A DNA stretch of 64,000 nucleotides, taken from contig NC_064035.1 of NCBI RefSeq assembly GCF_932526225.1, positions 2,913,501 to 2,977,500 of the forward strand, in the 5' to 3' direction. The DNA is from Nematostella vectensis (Eukaryota > Cnidaria > Anthozoa > Actiniaria > Edwardsiidae). Below the pieces are notes generated by a model. It made no database searches. It was not told the DNA's origin and was given only the letters and a program-made list of their open reading frames with translations. The translations under genes and the position numbers were made by a program. Positions 36,101 to 47,300 of the stretch are shown in pieces. Position 1 is the first letter of the stretch, and each line of letters opens with the position of its first letter.

Positions 36101-37099
36101 GCTTAGCTAGACCACTAAGGTCAGCACAACAGAGGCTTAGCTAGACCACTAAGGTCAGCACAACAGAGGCTTAGCTAGACCACTAACGTCAGCACAACAG
36201 AGGCTTAGCTAGACCACTAAGGTCAGCACAACAGAGGCTTCGCTAGACCACTAAGGTCAGCACAGTAGAGGCTTCGCTAGACCACTAAGGTCAGCACAAC
36301 AGAGGCTTAGCTAGACCACTAAGGTCAGCACAACAGAGGCTTAGCTAGACCACTAAGGTCAGCACAGTAGAGGCTTCGCTAGACCACTAAGGTCAGCACA
36401 ACAGAGGCTTAGCTAGACCACTAAGGTCAGCACAGTAGAGGCTTAGCTAGACCACTAAGGTCAGCACAGTAGAGGCTTCGCTAGACCACTAAGGTCAGCA
36501 CAACAGAGGCTTAGCTAGACCACTAAGGTCAGCACAGTAGAGGCTTAGCTAGACCACTAAGGTCAGCACAACAGAGGCTCTGCTAGACCACTAAGGTCAG
36601 CACAACAGAGGCTTAGCTAGACCACTAAGGTCAGCACAGTAGAGGCTTAGTTAGACCACTAAGGTCAGCACAACAGAGGCTTAGCTAGACCACTAAGGTC
36701 AGCACAGTAGAGGCTTAGCTAGACCACTAAGGTCAGCACAGTAGAGGCTTAGCTAGACCACTAAGGTCAGCACAGGAGAGGCTTCGCTAGACCACTAAGG
36801 TCAGCACAGTAGAGGCTTCGCTAGACCACTAAGGTCAGCACAGTAGAGGCTTTGCTAGACCACTAAGGTCAGCACAACAGAGGCTTAGCTAGACCACTAA
36901 GGTCAGCACAGTAGAGGCTTAGCTAGACCACTAAGGTCAGCACAGTAGAGGCTTAGCTAGACCACTAAGGTCAGCACAACAGAGGCTTCGCTAGACCACT
37001 AAGGTCAGCACAACAGAGGCTCCGCTAGACCACTAAGGACAGCACAGTAGAGGCTTAGCTAGACCACTAAGGACAGCACAGTAGAGGCCCCGCTAGACC
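30171..37099. repeat. 34-bp minisatellite starting at the FAM221A stop codon, about 204 units
   Basis: Every unit is 34 bp: 24 bp homologous to the last 24 nt of the FAM221A coding sequence, including the TAG (TCAGCACAACAGAGGCTTCG then CTAG), plus 10 bp ACCACTAAGG. The first unit is the real coding end (TCGGCACAACAG). Variation is confined to a few positions: CAACAG/CAGTAG/CAACAA, CTTCGC/CTTAGC/CTCTGC and rare GATCAG or CGTCAG. Higher-order copies exist: rare variants at 33874 and 33441 recur exactly 2,006 bp (59 units) later, and an earlier block repeats after 782 bp (23 units). The array ends 113 bp before the convergent Ig gene's stop codon. Confidence 0.97.
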
Positions 37100-37212
37100 T
37101 GCGCGTGTTACTGAGAACCCTTTTCAGAAAAATCCGAAAAATGGCTTAACTACTATTGAATGTGGTTGAATTTAGGATTGTTCTTTTTCTAGTGACTTTG
37201 GCTTGGTTGGAT

Positions 37213-40200
37213 TTATTTGGGTGACAGGGTACCGAAGGTCTGCTGCGCAAAAGCAAGTACTGCTCCGCAAAACACGAGGGTTTCCAGAGCACTCAAGTCC
37301 GTACAGCCATTGCGAGAAGGAGACTTTCCGGGAAACACAACTGGCGCGTCGACACCAGCAACTAAAAATATGAAAATAAAACGATTCTCAGTAATATTTA
37401 AAAAAAGGTTAGGAGGATAAAGTGGTTGTAGAGGCAAGAAATGTAAGGAGGATGTAGTGGTTGTAGAGGCAAGGGCAACTCTCTAGATAGGGAGGATAGA
37501 AGGGAAATAGGTCTGAAAGGAATAAGGGAGTTGCGAGAGGGGTGTACTGCGCGCCGTTTTTGATCCCGTTCGTGTTGACTTGCTTAAGGTAATTCCCTTG
37601 TAATAGTTCTACAACCCAGAAATTTTTAGAACTTGGCATAAACAATATTGAAGTTAAGGGCTTTCAAAAATGTAATAAAAAATGGGGGTACCGACCTCGT
37701 TTTCTCAACAGAGGGGCGTAAAGTTGACGCGTTTTTACTGATCGCGCGAGGAAAAATACCAACCCTTTAGTTTTCAAAAAGAGTGCCTATAGTCTTTAAA
37801 AAACAATCCTAAACAATAACCCATAGTAGCTAATTTTCAAAACAAATTACATTTTAAGAGATCGCACTTAAAGACATTATTTTCGCCACTATTTATACGG
37901 TAAAAAGCGCCATTTTGCAGTATTTTTTCGGCTTTTAAGAGAAAATAAAAAAAACTTCTACAACCCAACTTTTTTTCTACTTTCAGTATATCATTTTCCC
38001 GTATATATTTAACTATTTCAGCAAATAAAAAATGGGGGTAACCGACTTCGTTTTTCTGTCAAAGCGATTTTAAGTAAAAAACGCGTGCCATTTGCTTTGT
38101 TTTCTTGTACAACTGTGGCGCGCGCGCGCACTTAATACCGGAAAACTTGAACAAACAGCGCGCGCCACTATGCGCAGAAGGGGTGCGAAATGCAATTCAA
38201 GGGAATTACCTTGAAGCTCTCTATTGTTTAGGGAAGCAATTTTTGGTCGTGCAGGTGTTTTTAGGGGTATTTTTTTTAATTTTCCGACGAGCATCCCTAT
38301 CACTTTTACCTTGAACCCCCCCCGGACCAGTCTATTCCCAAAACGCCTTCACCCATCTCCTCCACCAGCTATTCGACCGCTCCTTATCAAATGACTTACC
38401 AGTCACCAAGCGAAAGTGCTTTTGCCTCACTAGACCCGCTCGGTAACCCAAACATGTGTAGTTGCCTTCATCATTTTTCTGTACGCGATTAAACCATATA
38501 TGAAGTATAAGTCTGGCGTTATTATCAGCTCGCCTCATGAAATGTGTGACGTTGTGTGGTAGGAGCAATCCATTCTTCTGCCACCATGCACCGCGGGCGT
38601 GGATCACTTCGCATGTGATATTCAGGGCGGTGCCTAAGACGACCTTGTGGTCAATTTGCACTCCATCGATAACCAGATCTCTCATCCACATGATGTTTAC
38701 TGCTGGAGCTGGAATCATCAAAGTAACATGAAATGGATGTTTGTCCCTCCTTAGAAAGCTAAATCATCAAAGTAACATGAAATGGATGTTTGTCCCTCCT
38801 TAGAAAGCTAAATCATCAAAGTAACATGAAATGAATGTTTGTCCCTCCTTAGAAAGCTAAATCATCAAAGTAACATGAAATGAATGTTTGTCCCTCCTTA
38901 GAAAGCTAAATCATCAAAGTAACATGAAATGGATGTTTGTCCCTCCTTAGAAAGCTAAATCATCAAAGTAACATGAATTGAATATTTGTCCCTCCTTAGA
39001 AAGCTAAATCATCAAAGTAACATGAAATGAATGTTTGTCCCTCCTTAGAAAGCTAAGTCCTCAAAGTAACATGAATGAATGTTTGTCCCTCCTTAGAAAG
39101 CTAAATCACCAAAGTAACATGAAATGAATGTTTGTCCCTCCTTAGAAAGCTAAATCATCAAAGTAACATAAAATGAATGTTTGTCCCTCCTTAGAAAGCT
39201 AAGTCATCAAAGTAACATAAAATGAATGTTTGTCCCTCCTTAGAAAGCTAAATCATCAAAGTAACATGAAATGAATGTTTGTCCCTCCTTAGAAAGCTAA
39301 ATCACCAAAGTAACATGAAATGAATGTTTGTCCCTCCTTAGAAAGCTAAATCATCAAAGTAACATGAAATGAATGTTTGTCCCTCCTTAGAAAGCTAAAT
39401 CATCAAAGTAACATGAAATGAATGTTTGTCCCTCCTTAGAAAGCTAAATCATCAAAGTAACATGAAATGAATGTTTGTTCCTCCTCAGAAAGCTAAATCA
39501 TCAAAGTAACATGAAATGAATGTTTGTCCCTCCTTAGAAAGCTAAATCATCAAAGTAACATGAAATGAATGTTTGTCCCTCCTTAGAAAGCTAAATCATC
39601 AAAGTAACATGAAATGGATGTTTGTCCCTCCTTAGAAAGCTAAATCATCAAAGTAACATGAATTGAATATTTGTCCCTCCTTAGAAAGCTAAATCATCAA
39701 AGTAACATGAAATGAATGTTTGTCCCTCCTTAGAAAGCTAAGTCCTCAAAGTAACATGAATGAATGTTTGTCCCTCCTTAGAAAGCTAAATCACCAAAGT
39801 AACATGAAATGAATGTTTGTCCCTCCTTAGAAAGCTAAATCACCAAAGTAACATGAAATGAATGTTTGTCCCTCCTTAGAAAGCTAAATCATCAAAGTAA
39901 CATAAAATGAATGTTTGTCCCTCCTTAGAAAGCTAAGTCATCAAAAGTAACATAAAATGAATGTTTGTCCCTCCTTAGAAAGCTAAATCATCAAAGTAAC
40001 ATGAAATGAATGTTTGTCCCTCCTTAGAAAGCTAAATCACCAAAGTAACATGAAATGAATGTTTGTCCCTCCTTAGAAAGCTAAATCATCAAAGTAACAT
40101 GAATTGAATATTTGTCCCTCCTTAGAATGCTAAATCATCAAAGTAACATGAAATGGATGTTTGTCCCTCCTTAGAAAGCTAAATCATCAAAGTAACCTGA

Positions 40201-42211
40201 AATGAATGTTTGTCCCTCCTTAGAAAGCTAAATCATCAAAGTAAAAGCAGGAATGCATGGCCCCCTCAAGGCTTAGGACACCCATTCAAGGCGGTAGCCT
40301 GGTGTAAGGATTAATGTCCTTGAGACACCCATTCAAGGCGGTAGCCTGGTGTAAGGATTAATGTCCTTGAGACACCCATTCAAGGCGGGAGCCTGGTGGA
40401 AGGATTAATGTCCTTGAGACACCCATTCAAGGCGGGAGCCTGGTGTAAGGATTAATGTCCTTGAGACACCCATTCAAGGCGGGAGCCTGGTGGAAGAATT
40501 AATGTCCTTGAGACACCCATTCAAGGCGGGAGCCTGGTGGAAGAATTAATGTCCTTGAGACACCCATTCAAGGCGGGAGCCTGGTGGAAGGATTAATGTC
40601 CTTGAGACACCCATTCAAGGCGGGAGCCTGGTGTAAGGATTAATGTCCCCGTGATTCGGGTGGCCTTCGTTCGATTCTGAAATGTACATCCCATTTGCGT
40701 TGATTTTTTTAGCGTCACTAGAGTCGGATCTAGATCTTTTTAAATACTAGTGATCTTGAACAATTTTACAATCGTGCTCATGTGGATACAAGAACTGTTT
40801 AAGGGGGATTAGAACTGATCCTTAAAAAGGGACTCACCCACTTTTAAGACACACGAGTCGTTGGCTGAAGCATAAATGTTCCTCGCTTGACACGTGTACC
40901 GGCCCGCCTCATACACTTCAACCGAGCCTATCGTCAGTGACCTCTGGCACGTGAGCATGTCAATATATTTATCAGGCACAACACGTGACCGATGGTCCTT
41001 ATACCACGTGATCGATACTTGCGCTGCACGTGAGACATGACATATCAACTGCGCATGGTCACCAACTTGAAGGTGGGGAGGGCAATGCAGTTTTACAAGT
41101 GGAGTCACTGAAATTATGACGCATAGTACATATAAAGCTCCGGGTAAGAGGCGTGATAATTTCTTTTGCGCGATATATAAGTCAACAGGGGTGGGTCAAG
41201 CGGGCCCCGATCCACCTAATTTCAGTTATTTGGCTTAGAAATAATAAGAAATATGAGAAAATCCATAAAAGAATAATGAATCCGGCCCCCCTTTCTTGAA
41301 ACCCTTGCTTCAGCCCTCCCTCCTCCTCTAAGGTCAGAATCATTAAGTTGGGAGCCTCGTTATTGAACTAAGCCAGGGGGCCTCGTTATGAAACTAATAG
41401 ATTTGGTGTGGTACAATATCGTGGTGGGGGGTTACTCTTTTCTCGCCCTGGGAAAGAGGAATTTGATTCCCTATTACCGATTTTACACTTGTAACACTTA
41501 CTTTGCGTACTGGTGCTGTCGGAAGTAAATGTGCTGTTGTTGTCGCATATTTCTTTGGGTCTTCCTATAGAAAGTGCAAGATCATTCAGGGATTATCAGT
41601 ACCGAATCCAAAGCACCATTCTCGCGCGTAACACTTTACTGAAATTTGCGGCAATTTTAAAAGGGCTTTTAAAAGGTTCGTAAAGAAATGCATCCTTGTA
41701 ATGGATTGAAGATTTAGGGTAAATAGTAAATAACCCATGTAATTTAGTGCTTTTTTGACTAGGATAATGGGCAATAAACTGATTATTTTAATTATTATTA
41801 TTATTATTTTAATTGTCAAATCGATGGGATTCCTCTGTTCCACACGGACTCTTTCGTCCCGCCAAACGTCCAACATTAGGATCGGATTTAGAAATTCTCA
41901 AAGGGACACATAAAAATATAAAGGTAAGTTTGTGGATTTAACTAGTTCCCATTTATTTCCTTAAAATGTCATTCTTAAGAGGGAGGGAGACCAATCTCCC
42001 AGGATCCGCCCATTTTAAAAACACCCAAGAGCGCATTGATAGAAAGACAATCTGGTTTTAACTTCGTTTTATGTACTTAAAATTAATAATTCAGGAGAGC
42101 TATCTCACCAAGACATATTTAGATACTTATGTATCTTGTTTTTGCATTACTCAATTTACCTTGAATCCTCTTTGAGACACATATCACGATAGTCATCAGA
42201 AACACCTTCAT
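37213..42211 (-). CDS. Two-Ig-domain secreted or membrane-anchored protein
   Basis: Five inferred minus-strand exons, 42211-42160, 41564-41502, 41107-40838, 38708-38400 and 37361-37213, all phase 1 and GT-AG, give 280 aa. Exon 1 is a signal peptide (MKVFLMTIVICVSKRIQG). Exon 2 is a short Ser/Thr-rich linker. Exons 3 and 4 each encode one Ig-like domain: LICHVSR ... ITWYKD ... EAGRYTCQARN, and ITCEVI ... WWQKNG ... DEGNYTCLGY, with the usual Cys-Trp-DxGxYxC pattern. Exon 5 adds a Cys-containing linker and a C-terminal hydrophobic stretch (ALETLVFCGAVLAFAQQTF) ending GTLSPK, either a membrane anchor or a GPI signal. One-exon-per-Ig in phase 1 is typical of Ig receptors and cell-adhesion molecules. 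I recognise no specific orthologue. Intron 3 carries two minisatellites, one copying the exon 4 acceptor. Confidence 0.8.
37609..38215. repeat. Diverged duplication in Ig-gene intron 4
   Basis: TACAACCCA ... AATAAAAAATGGGGGTA(A)CCGAC.TCGTTTT occurs at about 37609-37740 and again at about 37965-38090. The flanks AAGGTAATTCCCTTG (37587) and CAAGGGAATTACCTTGAAG (38198) are inverted, so this may be a TE of about 630 bp. No open frame of note. Confidence 0.5.
38711..40243. repeat. 49-bp minisatellite copying the Ig exon 4 splice acceptor, about 31 units
   Basis: Period 49 bp; unit AAATCATCAAAGTAACATGA followed by AATGAATGTTTGTCCCTCCT and TAGAAAGCT. The unit next to exon 4 contains the real acceptor: on the minus strand TTACTTTGATGATTCCAG precedes the exon at 38708. 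Each further unit reads TTACTTTGATGATTTAG at the same place, so an AG acceptor-like sequence is repeated about 31 times in the intron just upstream of the exon. Blocks of variant units recur (GGATGT and GAATATTTG variants near 38910-38990 and 39610-39670). Confidence 0.93.
40262..40650. repeat. 47-bp minisatellite, about 8 units
   Basis: Tandem units of 47 bp containing GACACCCATTCAAGGCGG and AGGATTAATGTCCTTGA, varying at GGTAGCC/GGGAGCC and GGTGTAAGG/GGTGGAAG. It lies in Ig-gene intron 3, about 20 bp beyond the 49-bp array and unrelated to it in sequence. Confidence 0.92.
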
Positions 42212-42550
42212 GCTGCAAATGTACGCACGTTAATGCTTGTACTCCGAACCCTACTTCATGCTGTATGTACGCACGTTAATGCTTGTACACAGAACGCAAC
42301 ATACGCAAGCCGTCAAAAGATCTCGAAAATGAAGCAATTTATCAACTTGAGTATCGCAACTGTAGAAAGGAAAGCTAGGAACATCGCGTGATTTGCATTA
42401 TCAGTGACGATTTTTGAAAATGAAATTTACATTATTAGAAAACCGTGACGTAGAAAGCGGAGGGCGACGGCGATAAGCAGTGTATACTGGAAAAATAAAA
42501 AGTTTTTTTTAGCCACCAAAAGGGGGGCTGTGAAAAAAGAGGCCTACAAA

Positions 42551-42572
42551 GGGGGGGGGGGGGGGGGGGGGG
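42551..42572. repeat. Poly-G tract, 22 bp
   Basis: An uninterrupted run of 22 G on the plus strand, upstream of the minus-strand Ig gene's start codon. It can form G-quadruplex-like structures and is prone to sequencing error. Confidence 0.9.
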
Positions 42573-42894
42573 CTCGCAACTTTTTAAGAGCCGTACTTTT
42601 CAGCTTGATCATTTTACTGATATGATCTAGTTTGTAGCACAAATACAGATTACATATTAAGCCAAATTGCCACTGTATTTGATACCTTTGTCTTTATAAA
42701 ACATAATATAGATTTACCGCACCGACACAATTTATTATCAGTTAACAGGAACAAATGGAAATAAACTTCTAAACAGTAGTGGAGCATGCAAATCCACAAA
42801 ACGATATCGATACAATGGTTTATGTTGGACATAATCCCTTTTTATACAGAAAAAATATTCTTACTTTTTCACTGGCGCCCTTAGAAACGGACCA

Positions 42895-43735
42895 TTACAC
42901 TGGAATGCCTGGGATGGGCTTCTAAATTATAACTAGAATTCCTGGGATGGGCTTCTAAATTAGCACGGGAATTCCAGGGTGGGCCTCTTAATTAGCCCAG
43001 GAATTCCAGGGTGGGCTTCTAAATTAGCACTGGAATTACAGGGTGGGCCTCTTAATTAGCCCAGGAATTCCAGGGTGGGCTTCTAAATTAGCACGGGAAT
43101 TCCAGGGTGGGCCTCTTAATTAGCCCAGGAATTCCAGGGTGGGCTTCTAATATAGCACTGGAATTACAGGGTGGTCTTCTAAATTATAACTAGAATTCCT
43201 GGGATGGGCTTCTAAATTAGCACTGGAATTACAGGGTGGTCTTCTAAATTATAACTAGAATTCCTGGGATGGGCTTCTAAATTATAACTAGAATTCCAGG
43301 GTGGGCTTCTAAATTAGCACGGGAATTACAGGGTGGGCTTCTAAATTAGCACTGGAATTACAGGGTGGACTTCTAAATTAGCACTGGAATTCCTGGGATG
43401 GGCTTCTAAATTATAACTAGAATTCCTGGGATGGGCTTCTAAATTAGCACTGGAATTCCTGGGATGGGCTTCTAAATTATAACTAGAATTCCTGGGATGG
43501 GCTTCTAAATTAGCACGGGAATTCCTGGGATGGGCTTCTAAATTATAACTAGAATTCCTGGGATGGGCTTCTAAATTATAACTAGAATTCCTGGGATGGG
43601 CTTCTAAATTATAACTAGAATTCCTGGGATGGGCTTCTAAATTATAACTAGAATTCCTGGGATAAGCTTCTAAATTAGCACTGGAATTACAGGGTGGTCT
43701 TCTAAATTAGCACTGGAATTACAGGGTGGACATCT
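42895..43735. repeat. 32-33-bp minisatellite, about 26 units
   Basis: Tandem units such as GAATTCCTGGGATGGGCTTC followed by TAAATTATAACTA, alternating with GAATTCCAGGGTGGGCTTCT and GAATTACAGGGTGG variants. It lies between the Ig-gene 5' end and the ferroportin 3' end. Variant order suggests repeated block duplication. Confidence 0.93.
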
Positions 43736-43739
43736 AACT

Positions 43740-44344
43740 GATAGAGGTTTCTCAACAGGGGGGTTGGAGATAAAATTTAAAATAGCAAATTAGAATTATG
43801 ACCATCCATTTTATTATTACTGCCTCTGTAGAGAAATTACGACAAGCATGACTTTTATCTTAGTTTCTACGTTTTTACAATAACAAGGAATTTGTACGAC
43901 TTCCTCGTGTGCTGGAAGTGTTCGTACGGGGCTCATCGTCATAAAAAAAGTTGACTTTGGCTCGAATAATATGGGTGGTCAAAATTGAAATAAAAAGTGT
44001 TTATATCGTTTTCAGCTCTGGTTTATAATTTGGTGCAATTATTTTATTTCTTTTTTTAAATCTACAAAATCGAAAAAAGGAACTTGTTTGTGATTTTCTA
44101 GTTGGTTTACTTCACATGCTTTCGGTAAACGTGTAGCCTGGATCGAAACCTGGATCGCTCGATGTTACAAGTTCAAACCACGCAATACTACATTCAACTG
44201 AAACGTATTCTGGTTATTTTGCATGATTTTGACTGTTTTTCGAGCTTTCCTATTCTACCATAGAAAGGGCCGTGAAAGTGGCCCATTAACGTAGCTCGCT
44301 TTGTTGGATAACTAATATCGGTGATTAGTTCGTCTGCAACACAT
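43740..44344. other. Ferroportin downstream flank
   Basis: AT-rich stretch after the ferroportin stop codon (minus strand), probably its 3'UTR; a minus-strand AATAAA lies near 44043. No other gene seen. Confidence 0.5.
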
Positions 44345-47300
44345 TCAGAATTTGAAATTCTCATTTCTGGTTGACATCACACCTTGTAGCATATCTTTTT
44401 CATCATCATCACCAGCATTTTCGTCCTGCCTTTCCCTACCTAAGCTATCACGTGACGCAGACAAAACTTCCGGTGACCGCGAAACCGTGGGATGCTTTCT
44501 CCGATAACCACAACCTTTGACCTTCTCAAGGTGAAACAAATGACCGCGCACTTTGTACGAAAACGAGGCATACAGGATCCCGGCGAATCCGACAGCGGCC
44601 ACAGATATGATGGCCATGTAGCCGAACTGCTCCGGGAGAGGAAGCGAGATAACTAACACGTAAATGGCCATGTCTAGCATTGAACACAGAGACTTCTGGA
44701 CGGCCCCCACGCGTCCCCTTTCCTCCTCAGCAACTATTTCCTGTTGTAGCTGCGTGACGGTGAGATCAGTCAGCCACAGACCGAACCGTGACGTAATGAT
44801 CCCGCTGAGGAGCAAAATCACGGAGACGTACGAGAAGTTGTAGGATTTGACGACCGTGTGCTTGGTGTAGGATGTGCAGTTGTTAGGGAATGAGCTGTTT
44901 GAGGGGTGCAAGCTTGACAGAGTTGCCGAGGCAAGGATGGTTGGTGAAGGCGTAAAGATGGCGGCAAAAGTTGAGGACGCTATAGTTGCGTCGGTAGGCA
45001 ATTTAGTAGCGGACGTATACAAATGAGGGGTTATAGAGACAAAATCGGTGGTCTCGAGGCTATACGGGGAGGGGAGGATGGTAGATACCCCGACAGTTGT
45101 ATTGTATTCAAGACCAATTGATTCTGCTCCTGTGGCATTGAGTTCTAAATCAAGGTTGAAACGTGGATGACGGGTAAAAGTATACCCACTCAAAGTACAG
45201 TTGCCAATGGCAACAGTCGTTGACGTGTTACGCGCGATGACATTACCATGGTAACGCCAGCTATCAGGAAGCAACTCAAATGGGGATCCTGGCGCGAGTA
45301 CAGCACCCAAGCATAACAATACGCAAATGAACTGCGCAGACATTGAAAACAACCCCGAGCGCACAAGTCCAATAGAGTCTCTTAGCTTCGGAAACACGAA
45401 AGTGGCAGCAATTCCAAACAGCGCGCCAACACCTCTAAGAATACTAAGTAGAGACTCACTGAGATTCTGTGTATAGAGATAGCCAGTGGTAACAGATCCA
45501 AAGCTTATGACTGTAAAATACAGAATTGCAAGGGCAACACCCGGTCGCGCGACCTCCTGGCGCATGTACACCTGCCACACTGACTTGGTGGTGGTGATCC
45601 TGGTCTTTAGGCGCTGTATAATACCTGGTTTAGGACGGGAAGTCTGAGGGCTTTGGGGCAAGGCTGATCCGGGACGTGAGACCAAAGCCTCAGAGTCCCC
45701 TCCCTCAGTCTCCATAAAGACTAGCCTATCCCTAGATCCCCGTATTTCTTCCTGCGATTCTTGAGGATTTTCTTGTTGGGTAAGTTTCTTGTCAATTTTC
45801 TTGTGGGCCAAGGATGGTACTGAGTGGTATACCCTCAACAGCATAAAATATTCAACAAAGACTGATAAAACGTTCCATGAGGCGATAAGGATGACGCCGG
45901 CTGATTTGGACACGTAAGTCATGACCTGCCCTACGAGTGCTGGTGCCAAGATCTTACAGACGAGGTCAATTCGCCGCATTATGGCATTGGTACCTGCAAA
46001 ATAAGGATAACAACACATTATCTCTTCTCTGACCTAGTGTCGTTCCGGGCCGTGATTTTAGAAAGCAGGTTAACGCTAACTTAGAATGAATACCCCTTTT
46101 ATCCAAACAGATTTATCCCTGGGTTAGCGCTAATCTGCTTTCTAGGGACCGGCCCCCTATCAACAAACAGCATTTTCCCTTAAGTATACAGCTATTTAAA
46201 TAAACGTTGTCAGCGCAAATGGCAAATTGCAGTTGTACGAACGAAATGTGAATAGCGTTGAAGGGTTGCTAATTATTTGTAAAAATAAAATTGTATGTTA
46301 ACTAGTGCATGAGAAATAAGTGAAAAAAGCTGAAAAAGAAACAAATATCTCGGAAATAGTGATAAAAAAGTACCTGCAAGAAGAGATTTATCGCCTTGGC
46401 ATATGACAACAACCCAGTCTTTCTGAACAGCAATTTTAGTTGCAATACCAGCCAGCACAGAAAAGCAGGCCACAAATATTGCTAGGCCGACAAGAAGCAC
46501 AAATAAGCCATGGAATAACTTGACGGAGAGGATAAGAAGGAGAATCAGGGCAGATGCGGCAACTGCTAGATTCTGTGCCACTAGGGACCTCTGTGCAACT
46601 GCAAAATATAAAGACGTCATTTTAGTTACCAAAAACTAAAACAAATGAGGATATGATAGTAATCCAAACAATTCCAAGACTACAGGCGAGGGTTAGGGTT
46701 GAATGCCTCATTAGCCTCTTGCCAGAGCAAAAGAAACTACATGTCCCCCCTCCTCTCCCAGGGGTGAGTTTAAGAGATTTTTAGGTGGAGGAATTTGATA
46801 AGCAGGGCCTAAATGAAACCCCTGCTCTCCAAGGGTATGCAGCAACATACTTTCTGTTGCTCAGAGACTTATTATATAATTATAATAGAACATACAAGTA
46901 CTAACTACAAAATAATACAGCTTTGCTAAAGCCCTGGCTAAACATTGAAAGAACTTTCACACCCATCTCGCCAAGACCCTACATATGGACAAACCCTTCT
47001 AGGACACCCATCTAGGACACCCATCCCGCCATGACCCTACAAATGAACAACCCTTTAAGGACACCCATCTCGCCAAGACCCTACATATGGACAAACCTTT
47101 AAGGACACCCTTCTAGGACACCCATTTCGCCATGACCCTACATATGGACAAACCTTTAAGGCGAGGGTTTGCATCCACCCATGCTCCAACATATGGACCA
47201 AGAAGAATGGTACACAGTGTTCTCGTCAACTGAAATATAGCGGTCAGTCTCAGAGAGCCTGGAGTCAGCTCAACAAGGTACAGGGCCACAGCAAACTCCC

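Noticed and set aside
30171-37099. CRISPR-like look of regularly spaced repeats
   Set aside because: There are no unique spacers; units are directly adjacent and the genome is eukaryotic.
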